A DNA stretch of 64,000 nucleotides from Albibacterium profundi (GTDB taxonomy: Bacteria > Bacteroidota > Bacteroidia > Sphingobacteriales > Sphingobacteriaceae), in NCBI RefSeq assembly GCF_042159835.1, contig NZ_JBBVGT010000003.1:434001-498000 (forward strand). Direction: 5' to 3'. A program made the translations under genes and the position numbers. A model generated the notes under the pieces. The model saw only the letters and a list, made by a program, of their open reading frames with translations, made no database searches and had not been told where the DNA came from. Shown here piece after piece: positions 17,529 through 25,674 of the stretch (position 1 is the stretch's first letter; each line of letters begins with the position of its first letter).

Positions 17529-20500
17529 TTTTGCTCTATCCACTTCCTAGCGTTCAAAAAAGCTTCCATCCATGGCGAAACCTCATCGTTTCTTCCTTGA
17601 GGATAGTACGGCCACTGCCATTGCAATAAAGAGCGTTCAATGTGTGGCATGGTTACTAAATGTCTGCCCGTTGAATCACACATGATCGCCGTATTGTAGC
17701 TCGAACCATTTGGGTTAGCGGGGTAGGACTGGTATGTGTATTTACCCACAATATTGTATTGGTCCTCACCATAAGGAAGATCGTATTTGCCTTCGCCATT
17801 TGAAATCCAGACACCCAAGGTACTTCCGGCTAAAGTCGAAAGCATTACCGAATTATTTTCCTGAATCGTTAGGGAAGTAAACCCACTCTCGTGTTTCCGG
17901 CTATCATTATGCAGCATTCTTGGTTTAATTTTATGATCGGGGTTGATTAAACCTAACTCGATGAACAGCTGGCAACCGTTGCAGATACCAATCGAAAGCG
18001 TATCTGGTCTCTTGAAGAAATCATCAAGGGCTTTCTTGGCTTTCTCGTTATAAAGAAATGCACCTGCCCAACCTTTCGCGGAACCTAAGACATCCGAATT
18101 AGAGAAACCTCCGACTGCACCAATAAACTGAATATCTTCCAGCGTTTCTCTTCCCGAAATCAAATCGGTCATATGCACATCTTTTACATCAAACCCTGCC
18201 ATATACATAGCATTTGCCATTTCTCGTTCGGAGTTACTTCCCTTCTCACGGATAATAGCGGCTTTCGGTCTTGGTTTGGCAGGGTCTATCTGCGGTGCTC
18301 GTCCACGGAAGTGTGACGGGAACCTGAACTTCAGAACATGATCCTTATAGTTATCATAGCGTTCTTTTGCTTTTTTGTCGCCACTCTGCTTTCTGTCCAG
18401 CAAGTATGAAGTCTTAAACCAAACATCTCTTAGCTGATCGATATCAAAATTCCATTCCTTCCCAGCATTCTTGAGATTCAGATTCGCAGTTTTGCTAACG
18501 CGACCTATCTTATGAAATTCAATGTCCTTTTCATTTAGGACGGCCTCAACCGATTCATCCGCTTGGAATACAATGGAAATGTTCTCAGAAAATAGAAGTT
18601 TGATCGTATCAGCCTCGTTGACACTGCTTAGATCGATTTCTGCACCCAGATCACGATCTGCAAAACACATTTCCAGTAAGGTCGTGATCAGACCTCCGCT
18701 GCCGACGTCATGACCAGCATGTATCTTTTTCGCCTTAATTAATTCCTGTATGGTGTCGAAGATCTTTTTAAACTGTGCCGCATCTTTTATATCTGCTGTT
18801 TCGCTACCAATTCTGTTTAGTATTTGTGCGAAAGAAGACCCACCCAGCTTGTGCGCATCGCCTGATAGATTAATATAATAAATCGATCCTCCGTTTTTAT
18901 TTAAAACCGGTTCGATAACGTTCCTTACATCCACGCAGTTGCCTGCGGCTGAGATAATCACCGTTCCTGGTGAAATTACTTCCTTATCTGAATATTTTTG
19001 TTTCATCGACAAGGAATCCTTGCCAGTTGGAATATTTATACCTAGTTGGATAGCAAAATCTGAACAGGCTTCAACAGCTTCATACAGACGAGCATCTTCA
19101 CCTTCATTTTTACAAGGCCACATCCAGTTGGCAGAAAGCGATACGCTCTTGATGCCTTCTTTCAATGGAGCCCAGATGATATTGGATAGAGATTCGCCAA
19201 TTGAATTCCGGCTTCCAGCAGCTGGATCAATTAATGCTGACAGTGGCGAATGGCCAATGGAAGTTGCAATCCCTTCCTTCCCTTGGAAATCGAATGCCAT
19301 CACGCCGCAATTATTTAAGGGCAAGTGAAGCGGACCCACATTCTGTTGTTTCGCAACTCGGCCCCCTACACAACGATCCACTTTGTTTGTTAGCCAATCC
19401 TTAGATGCTACAGCTTCCAATTGCAATACACTCTCCAGATAGGATGATAATTTACTCTGTTCGTATTCCAGAGGAGCATAGTCGCGGTCAACAGTCTTGT
19501 CGTTCATCACCACCTTTGGCGAACTGCCGAACATATCGCTCAGCTTAAAATCCATTGGTTTCGCATTGGTGGTTTTCGACTGAAACACAAAGCGATGATC
19601 GTCACTAACATCCCCGACAGTATACATCGGTGAACGTTCACGATCTGCTATTTTCTGTAAGGTATCAATGTGTTTTTCACTAATAACCAATCCTAGGCGC
19701 TCTTGAGATTCGTTTCCGATAATCTCTTTTGCAGAGAGGGTAGGGTCGCCCACCGGTAATTTATCCAGATCTATATGACCTCCCGTATCTTCCACCAGTT
19801 CCGATAAACAATTTAAATGTCCGCCTGCACCGTGATCATGAATTGAAACAATGTCATTATGATCACTTTCTACCATGCCCCGCACCGCATTGGCGGCTCT
19901 TTTTTGCATTTCGGGATTTGAACGTTGAATCGCGTTCAACTCAATCCCTGCTCCAAAAACACCCGTGTTTGCGGAAGAAACAGCTGCGCCTCCCATACCG
20001 ATGCGATAATTATCACCACCCAGAACAACGATTTTATCGCCGCTCTGTGGTGTGCCTTTTTTGGCTTGGTCCGCTTTCGCATATCCTACACCGCCGGCAA
20101 GCATAATCACTTTATCGAAACCCAAAATGCGAGCGTCTTCTTCATGTTCGAAGGTCAGAACCGACCCTGTAATTAGTGGTTGGCCAAACTTATTGCCAAA
20201 GTCGGACGCACCGTTTGATGCTTTAATCAAAATATCCATCGGTGTCTGATACAGCCATTCCCTTTCTTTTACACCCTGCTCCCAAGGCCGATTTTTCTCG
20301 AGTCTTGAAAAGGAAGTCATATACACAGCCGTTCCGGCCAAAGGCAAGGATCCTTTACCGCCCGAGAGTCGGTCTCTGATTTCACCTCCCGAGCCTGTAG
20401 CAGCCCCGTTAAAGGGCTCAACCGTTGTCGGAAAATTATGCGTTTCAGCTTTTAGTGAGAAAACAGATTCATATTCACTCAACTTATAATAGTCTGGTTC

Positions 20501-21184
20501 ATCTGCTCTTTTTGGTGCAAACTGCTGTACATAAGGACCCTTTAAGAAGGCCACGTTGTCTTTATAAGCCGATACGATATCGTTAGGATTCGTCTCCGAT
20601 GTTTTGCGGATCAATTTAAATAAGCTCAGTGGCTTTTCTTCGCCGTCAATGACAAAAGTGCCATTGAATATTTTATGACGACAATGTTCTGAGTTCACTT
20701 GTGAAAAACCAAATACTTCAGAATCCGTTAGCTTCCTGCCGATTTGTTTCGCCAGGTTATTCAAGTAATCTACTTCATCTTCACTAAGTGCCAAGCCTTC
20801 TTGATCATTGAAAGCTGCTATATCATCAATTTCCAAAATCGACTCCGGTTGAATATCAATGGTGAAAATATCCTGATTCAATTGCAAATATTTCTGCGAC
20901 AGCATTGGGTCGAGACCTTCAAAATCAGAATCTACCTCATGAAACTCTTCGATACGTTGCACCCCGTCGATAACCATGTTCTGGGTAATCTCGACAGCAT
21001 TCGTGCTCCAGGGGGTAACCATCGTAGCACGAGGGCCAACAAAAGTTCCGCTTACTGTCTTGTCGTCAAGCAGTTTTGAGCCACCAAAAAGCCAGTTCAA
21101 TTTAGCGATGTCTTCGGATGATAAATTTTGCTCTGTTTGTAGTGCAAAAATGGAGTTTGAGGGACTTGAAAAGAAATAAATCAT
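17525..21184 (-). CDS. purL: Phosphoribosylformylglycinamidine synthase, single-chain
   Basis: About 1219 residues, the long form combining synthetase and glutaminase. It makes FGAM from FGAR, glutamine and ATP in purine synthesis. The linker/N-terminal motif GFSQVNSEHCRHKIF and the AIRS-type ATP-binding segments (LKAETHNFPTTVEPFNGAATG, SIHDHGAGGHLNCLSE) are present. The C-terminal class I amidotransferase has the nucleophile Cys in GICNGCQLF (about residue 1068) and the His/Glu dyad in MPHIERS. The ATG at 21184 (MIYFFSSPSN) is preferred to 21205 because a good -7 box sits at 21203-21210. It is a housekeeping gene with no functional link to its neighbours. Confidence 0.97.
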   Translation of the reverse strand: MIYFFSSPSNSIFALQTEQNLSSEDIAKLNWLFGGSKLLDDKTVSGTFVGPRATMVTPWSTNAVEITQNMVIDGVQRIEEFHEVDSDFEGLDPMLSQKYLQLNQDIFTIDIQPESILEIDDIAAFNDQEGLALSEDEVDYLNNLAKQIGRKLTDSEVFGFSQVNSEHCRHKIFNGTFVIDGEEKPLSLFKLIRKTSETNPNDIVSAYKDNVAFLKGPYVQQFAPKRADEPDYYKLSEYESVFSLKAETHNFPTTVEPFNGAATGSGGEIRDRLSGGKGSLPLAGTAVYMTSFSRLEKNRPWEQGVKEREWLYQTPMDILIKASNGASDFGNKFGQPLITGSVLTFEHEEDARILGFDKVIMLAGGVGYAKADQAKKGTPQSGDKIVVLGGDNYRIGMGGAAVSSANTGVFGAGIELNAIQRSNPEMQKRAANAVRGMVESDHNDIVSIHDHGAGGHLNCLSELVEDTGGHIDLDKLPVGDPTLSAKEIIGNESQERLGLVISEKHIDTLQKIADRERSPMYTVGDVSDDHRFVFQSKTTNAKPMDFKLSDMFGSSPKVVMNDKTVDRDYAPLEYEQSKLSSYLESVLQLEAVASKDWLTNKVDRCVGGRVAKQQNVGPLHLPLNNCGVMAFDFQGKEGIATSIGHSPLSALIDPAAGSRNSIGESLSNIIWAPLKEGIKSVSLSANWMWPCKNEGEDARLYEAVEACSDFAIQLGINIPTGKDSLSMKQKYSDKEVISPGTVIISAAGNCVDVRNVIEPVLNKNGGSIYYINLSGDAHKLGGSSFAQILNRIGSETADIKDAAQFKKIFDTIQELIKAKKIHAGHDVGSGGLITTLLEMCFADRDLGAEIDLSSVNEADTIKLLFSENISIVFQADESVEAVLNEKDIEFHKIGRVSKTANLNLKNAGKEWNFDIDQLRDVWFKTSYLLDRKQSGDKKAKERYDNYKDHVLKFRFPSHFRGRAPQIDPAKPRPKAAIIREKGSNSEREMANAMYMAGFDVKDVHMTDLISGRETLEDIQFIGAVGGFSNSDVLGSAKGWAGAFLYNEKAKKALDDFFKRPDTLSIGICNGCQLFIELGLINPDHKIKPRMLHNDSRKHESGFTSLTIQENNSVMLSTLAGSTLGVWISNGEGKYDLPYGEDQYNIVGKYTYQSYPANPNGSSYNTAIMCDSTGRHLVTMPHIERSLLQWQWPYYPQGRNDEVSPWMEAFLNARKWIEQN

Positions 21185-21202
21185 GATCTTATTTAGAAAG
21201 CA

Positions 21203-21210
21203 CAAATTTA
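21203..21210 (-). promoter_or_regulatory. Predicted purL -7 box
   Basis: On the minus strand this reads TAAATTTG, an exact TAnnTTTG match. No TTTG was found at the expected distance upstream, so confidence is limited. If real, transcription starts close to 21196, which supports the purL start at 21184. Confidence 0.4.
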
Positions 21211-21335
21211 AGGATTATTAAGGTAATATCCTTATCTCGTTCCTATTTCCGACTAGCTTTTATTTTAGCCATTCGATATCGACTTAAAATACTCCTTAGC
21301 CGATCAGTCTCCACTGCATTTTCGAAAAGTTTCCG

Positions 21336-21366
21336 TTTGTGTGTAGCACCAATAGTTTTATTTTCG
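21336..21366 (+). promoter_or_regulatory. Predicted promoter of the META lipoprotein gene
   Basis: TTTG (21336-21339), a 19-base spacer and TATTTTCG (21359-21366; one mismatch to TAnnTTTG) match the Bacteroidota promoter pattern. It would give a short leader of roughly 12 bases before the ATG at 21385. Confidence 0.5.
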
Positions 21367-21384
21367 TATCTTGAATAAACAATA

Positions 21385-21855
21385 ATGAATATGAAAAATC
21401 GATTATTATTGAGTATTGTAACGGTCGCAGTTATCTTGTTTTCTGCTTGTTCTATTTTTCAAGGAAAGCATGGTGGCGGTCGCTCGAACGGAGCTAAAGA
21501 TTTCGATCAATCTGTTAAGGAAAAATACTGGAAGTTAACCGAGATTAATGGTCAGCCTATTTCTGGAGATTTCAACAGGGAACCACATTTTATTCTGAAA
21601 AATGAAGATAATCGTGTAAACGGCAATGGCGGTTGCAATGGTTTCGGCGGGACTTATACAGTAAATGAAGAAACCAAACGGATTTCCTTTTCAGAACTAT
21701 TCTCGACAAAAATGGCATGTCCGGATATGTCGGTTGAACAGGCCTTTATGGATGTACTAAGCAAAGCCGATAATTATTCCTTAAATGGTGACACGCTGAC
21801 GCTCAATAAAGCACGTATGGCCCCTTTGGCCAAGTTCGTTGCTGTTTATTTTTAA
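21385..21855 (+). CDS. META domain lipoprotein (HslJ-like)
   Basis: A 156-residue lipoprotein (lipobox FSAC, Cys22). The META domain spans about 48-155, with KYWKLTEINGQPI, the glycine-rich NRVNGNGGCNGFGGTY and the segment LFSTKMACPD, all typical of META/HslJ proteins. In other bacteria such proteins are linked to heat or novobiocin tolerance; no role can be assigned here. The second ATG (21391) is an equally good start. It stands alone with its own predicted promoter, between purL and a long gene-poor stretch. Confidence 0.9.
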   Translation: MNMKNRLLLSIVTVAVILFSACSIFQGKHGGGRSNGAKDFDQSVKEKYWKLTEINGQPISGDFNREPHFILKNEDNRVNGNGGCNGFGGTYTVNEETKRISFSELFSTKMACPDMSVEQAFMDVLSKADNYSLNGDTLTLNKARMAPLAKFVAVYF

Positions 21856-21900
21856 TACAATTCATTTTATCGCCAGCAAACCTTTCTAGCCAATCGTATT

Positions 21901-22075
21901 TAGTTGCTCGAACTTTTCCTACTAACCATATTAAATGCTTCTTCGAGACACTCCTTTGGTGCACCAAGAGTGACCACACGGTGGACCCGCTGGAACGGCG
22001 GTTTGACTACGAGCATTAGGGAGTCACCGTCCGGCCACCGCGGAGGCGTGTCGAACAAGTCCTATACAAGGTCCA
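21901..22075 (-). pseudogene. Possible protein-coding remnant in a GC-rich patch
   Basis: On the minus strand a frame ending at TAA (21901-21903) reads as plausible protein (DLFDTPPRWPDGDSLMLVV, then VVTLGAPKECLEEAFNMVS), but a stop codon lies just upstream and no start or family match was recognised. By hand count 63 of 100 bases at 21961-22060 are G or C, against 38 of 100 at 22201-22300. The plus strand also carries a 60-codon TTG-started frame, which I do not trust. It could be a transferred remnant or a structured RNA. Confidence 0.25.
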
Positions 22076-22160
22076 TCTTAAAGTAAGATATAATCTGCAT
22101 AAGTTCGATTAAAATTGTTTGACATCATAATGGATTCAGGGCGCATTCAATCCGCATTTC

Positions 22161-22188
22161 ATCCGCATTTTAGGCTCAAAATGCGGAT
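22161..22188. repeat. Perfect 11-bp inverted repeat with an extra half copy
   Basis: atccgcatttt (22161-22171) and aaaatgcggat (22178-22188) pair perfectly around a 6-base loop. A direct copy, atccgcattt, sits immediately before it (22150-22159). No T-run follows. It may be a protein-binding cluster or the end of an RNA. Confidence 0.5.
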
Positions 22189-22411
22189 TTGGTGCCTATG
22201 CGTCAAGGTTAGATTCCTCATTGAAGTAAACCAAAACATTTCCATGTTATCCAGTCGTTAGTGCCGATAAGAAAGTCACTTGGTAGATAGGGTTTTTGTA
22301 ATCTCGTTTTTGATGGAAATAAAATGTTGGTTTTGGCGTGAATGTAAATTGCCGGAAATATCCTCATTAACTACACTTTATTTTTCCACATCGTCTATAT
22401 TATTACATGTC

Positions 22412-22435
22412 AAATAATCGTTACTACGATTATTT
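22412..22435. promoter_or_regulatory. 9-bp dyad overlapping the putative -7 region of susC pair 2
   Basis: aaataatcg and cgattattt are perfect inverted copies separated by six bases. The right arm runs into TTATTTTG (22429-22436 region), close to the -7 consensus, and the LacI-type palindrome lies about eight bases further on. A regulator-binding site is inferred. Confidence 0.4.
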
Positions 22436-22442
22436 TGCAATA

Positions 22443-22457
22443 GCTAAAACGTTTTAA
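22443..22457. promoter_or_regulatory. LacI-type operator upstream of SusCD pair 2
   Basis: gctaaaacgttttaa contains the perfect 12-base palindrome taaaacgtttta (22445-22456) with central CG. The identical 15 bases occur at 51403-51417, upstream of the DUF1080 gene. It lies 152 bases before the susC start and just past a -7-like box. Confidence 0.55.
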
Positions 22458-22609
22458 CAATTTTAACCAATTATAATGAACTCACGCCTTAATAATATAA
22501 TAAGCTAAACTATAAGTATGCAGCTACAATTGTAAACTGAAAAGCCAATAATAGCCTATCGAAAAACCATGAGAACCTTAAAATTTTCTGAGAAAATAAA
22601 CTGATTAAT

Positions 22610-25600
22610 ATGCGAAACTTTAAACTAAAAAATGATTTTGGACATCGTCTAAAAGAACGTGTTCCACTGTATTCAAAGGGGCTTCTACTTTTGCTCTTTG
22701 CTTTTTTTATTCAATTTGGCAGTAATGTCTATGCAACCGAAGCTCAACAAACCATTACCGGGAAAGTCGTTGATTCCGACGGTATCGTGTTGCCCGGAGT
22801 AACGGTGACGATAAAAGGTACCACGCAGGGAACAAGCACTGATGGAGATGGAACCTATCAGATTCAAGCTAGCCCTGATGACGTTCTTGAATTTAACCTC
22901 ATCGGATTTATCAAACAGGAGGAACTTGTGGGAAATCGTACAAATATCGATGTTACCCTAGCTCCGGACACCAAGGCATTAGAAGCTGTGGTGATTGAGG
23001 TGGGATATGGTTCGATGAAGCAAAAGGAAGTAACTTCGGCTGTTGCGCACGTCGATTCAGAAGATTTTCGTCAAAGTGGTTCAAGAAATGCGTTGGATTT
23101 AATTCAAGGTAAGGTTCCTGGATTACAAGTCACTCGTTCTAGCGGGTCTAATCCTAATTCAAGTCCAAGTGTTCAATTAAGGGGTGTTGTAACTGTTACG
23201 GGAAGTGCAAGTCCATTGTATGTAATTGATGGAATTCCGGGCGGAAATATGGATTTACTCCAACAAGACGATATCCTTTCTATCGACGTATTAAAAGATG
23301 GATCTGGAGCGGCTATATATGGGTCGAGCGCCAATGCTGGGGTTATTTTAGTGACAACAAAAAAAGGGAAGGCCGGAGAGCCATCGTTCTCTTACAGCAG
23401 TTATGCACGAAAAGAATATTTGGCTAGAAGACCAAACACCTTGTCTCCTCAAGAGTTCCGCGACAGAATAGCGTCAGGAGATATCGATCAAGAAGACTTT
23501 GGTCACAGTACTGATTTTTACGACAAATTAATTAATCATAGCAATATCTCCAACAACCATAATTTTGCGATGAGCGGCGGTACCGCCACAACCAACTATC
23601 GCGCAAGCGTTAATTATCGGAATTTACAAGGTATTAGCTTAGAAAACAGCCGACAAGAATACGGTGCAAGGTTGAATATAAACCAACGTGGTTTGGACGA
23701 CCGTTTAAATGTTTCTATGAATTTAGCGACCAACTTTAACAATGCTAATTTGTTGGGAGGAGGTGCATGGGAAAGCGAGGCTTATAAAAATCCTACGCTA
23801 TCAAACTATAATGAAGACGGCAGTTACCGGTTCGATCTCACGAGCACGAATGAGTACGCTAGATTAATGCAAGAAACCTCGTTAAGAAAGCAACAGACAA
23901 CCTCTGCTGACTTTAAAGCTGATTTGGATATTATTGAAGGTTTAAAAGGGTCAGTATTTGGGTCTTATCAAAGAAATACATGGGTAAACAGCCAGTACGC
24001 TCCGCAGGATAGTGAAAACTCACTTGAAAATTCGGATTACCCAGGTGGCGCTTGGGCCTCTAAAAGCGATGTTCTCTCACAACAATATGCTTTTGAGCCG
24101 ACGCTACAATATAATACAACCCTTAACGAGAGACACGATTTAACCGCTATTGCGGGTTATAGCTATCGGTATGAAATCAACGAAGGCTTAAGCGCATCCA
24201 ATAGAGGATTTATCAATGATTTGTTCCACGAAGATAACTTGAGCGATGGAACTGCCTTAATTGATGGTAAAGCTTCAATGGATAGTTATAAAAATGACAA
24301 TACCTTAATCGCGTTTTTCGGTCGTGTAAATTATATGCTTGATGGTAAATACATGGCACAGTTTATCCTCCGTCGCGAAGGTTCTTCTCGGTTTGGTGAG
24401 AATAATAAATGGGGAAATTTCCCGGCCGTATCAGCAGGATGGAATATATCCCAAGAAGATTTCATGGCGGACGTTGATTTTGTTGATTACCTTAAGTTAA
24501 GAGTCGGTTACGGAGTCACTGGGAACTCAGGTTTTTCCAATAATGCATCGCGTGTTACTTTAGGTGGAGGCGGAAGATACCTTTATCCAGACGGTTCATA
24601 TCGGGAAACGTATGGCCCTAACAGAAATCCGAATCCGGACCTGAGATGGGAAACGAAACACGAACTAAATATTGGTATTGATTATACGCTATTCCAAAAT
24701 AAATTGAGCGGTAGCATTGATATTTATGACCGTACAACTAAAGACCTATTAGATCAATATACTTCACCACAGCCACCATATATCCAATCGAATATATACA
24801 CAAATGTAGGTACCATTTCTTCTAAAGGTATAGAGTTGGGTTTAAGCTACTCTGCAATTTCAAAAGAGGATTTTTCGTGGATTGTGGACTTGACTGCTAG
24901 CACGAACGAAAATGTGTTAGATTCTTATTCGAATGATATTTATAAAGTAGAATACAAAACATTTGGAGGCATAGGTGGTGCAGGCGATTTGGGTGATGCT
25001 ATTACAACTTATGAAGGAGAAAGAGTGGGTCAGTTCTGGGGCAAACGTTTTGCTGGTTTTACTGAAGATGGAAAGTGGCTTTTTTATAACCGGGACGGAG
25101 AAGCTGTTCGTAATGACCAGATTAATAATTCCAAAGATCGGGACGTGACCGATTTGCAACATATTGGAAATGCGATTCCTAAATACTATTTGTCACTGAC
25201 GAATAGTTTTACCTATAAGAACTTTGATTTTCGGTTATTTATGCGCGGTAAATTTGATTACGATATCTTAAATACATCGGCGTTGACTTATGGCAATAAA
25301 ACCTGGAGTGGTAATCTCTTGGAAGAAGCTTTCGGAAAGTATTCTGAGATTGACGATACGTACATGTATTCTGATTACTATTTGGAGAGTGGAAGTTACT
25401 GGAAAATCGATGAAGTTACCGTGGGCTATACCTTTAATTTGCCAACAAAATTTGTTAAGAACCTACGGGTATATGCCACTGGCCAAAATTTAGCAACCAT
25501 TACTGGTTATTCGGGCAACGATCCTGATTTCGTTTCCGACACAGGTCTCGGACCTGGTATCGACGGCCGGAGCGCTTATCCAAGTACTCGATCTTTCCTT

Positions 25601-25624
25601 TTAGGATTGAACCTGACTTTTTAG
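22610..25624 (+). CDS. SusC/RagA-family TonB-linked outer membrane protein (pair 2)
   Basis: A 1004-residue protein. An extended N-terminus precedes the signal peptide (hydrophobic core GLLLLLFAFFIQFG, cleavage near VYATEAQQ). Then come a carboxypeptidase-like domain (about 48-120; TGKVVDSDGIVLPGVTVTIK), a plug (about 128-255; LYVIDGIPGG, KDGSGAAIYGSSANAGVILV) and a barrel ending in LGLNLTF. There is no STN domain. It is followed after 50 bases by its SusD and then by a glutaminase-family hydrolase, so the cargo may be a peptide- or amino-sugar-containing polymer, though that link is weak. The long upstream region carries LacI-type and other dyads. Confidence 0.93.
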   Translation: MRNFKLKNDFGHRLKERVPLYSKGLLLLLFAFFIQFGSNVYATEAQQTITGKVVDSDGIVLPGVTVTIKGTTQGTSTDGDGTYQIQASPDDVLEFNLIGFIKQEELVGNRTNIDVTLAPDTKALEAVVIEVGYGSMKQKEVTSAVAHVDSEDFRQSGSRNALDLIQGKVPGLQVTRSSGSNPNSSPSVQLRGVVTVTGSASPLYVIDGIPGGNMDLLQQDDILSIDVLKDGSGAAIYGSSANAGVILVTTKKGKAGEPSFSYSSYARKEYLARRPNTLSPQEFRDRIASGDIDQEDFGHSTDFYDKLINHSNISNNHNFAMSGGTATTNYRASVNYRNLQGISLENSRQEYGARLNINQRGLDDRLNVSMNLATNFNNANLLGGGAWESEAYKNPTLSNYNEDGSYRFDLTSTNEYARLMQETSLRKQQTTSADFKADLDIIEGLKGSVFGSYQRNTWVNSQYAPQDSENSLENSDYPGGAWASKSDVLSQQYAFEPTLQYNTTLNERHDLTAIAGYSYRYEINEGLSASNRGFINDLFHEDNLSDGTALIDGKASMDSYKNDNTLIAFFGRVNYMLDGKYMAQFILRREGSSRFGENNKWGNFPAVSAGWNISQEDFMADVDFVDYLKLRVGYGVTGNSGFSNNASRVTLGGGGRYLYPDGSYRETYGPNRNPNPDLRWETKHELNIGIDYTLFQNKLSGSIDIYDRTTKDLLDQYTSPQPPYIQSNIYTNVGTISSKGIELGLSYSAISKEDFSWIVDLTASTNENVLDSYSNDIYKVEYKTFGGIGGAGDLGDAITTYEGERVGQFWGKRFAGFTEDGKWLFYNRDGEAVRNDQINNSKDRDVTDLQHIGNAIPKYYLSLTNSFTYKNFDFRLFMRGKFDYDILNTSALTYGNKTWSGNLLEEAFGKYSEIDDTYMYSDYYLESGSYWKIDEVTVGYTFNLPTKFVKNLRVYATGQNLATITGYSGNDPDFVSDTGLGPGIDGRSAYPSTRSFLLGLNLTF

Positions 25625-25674
25625 TGCTGATAATTAAGGAAATCTGAAAAAGTAATTAATAAAAAAATATTTTG

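Larger units (their letters stand above)
21856..22609. other. Gene-poor stretch upstream of SusCD pair 2
   Basis: 754 bases without a convincing gene. It holds a GC-rich patch (about 21950-22075), a perfect 11-bp hairpin (22161-22188), a 9-bp dyad (22412-22435) and a LacI-type palindrome (22445-22456). The last 150 bases before susC are A/T-rich and without clear signals. A long leader or distal control region for the downstream SusCD operon is the simplest reading. Confidence 0.6.

Noticed and set aside
18939..19328. 129-codon plus-strand frame inside purL
   Set aside because: It is antisense to strongly conserved purL sequence and has no family resemblance.
21904..22086. 60-codon plus-strand frame starting with TTG in the GC-rich patch
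   Set aside because: Weak start, no recognisable domain, and low-complexity Arg/Ser/Gly composition typical of chance frames in GC-rich DNA. The opposite strand reads more like protein.
22149..22188. Short repeats considered as a CRISPR array
   Set aside because: Only three copies of 10-11 bases, one inverted, without regular spacers or cas genes.
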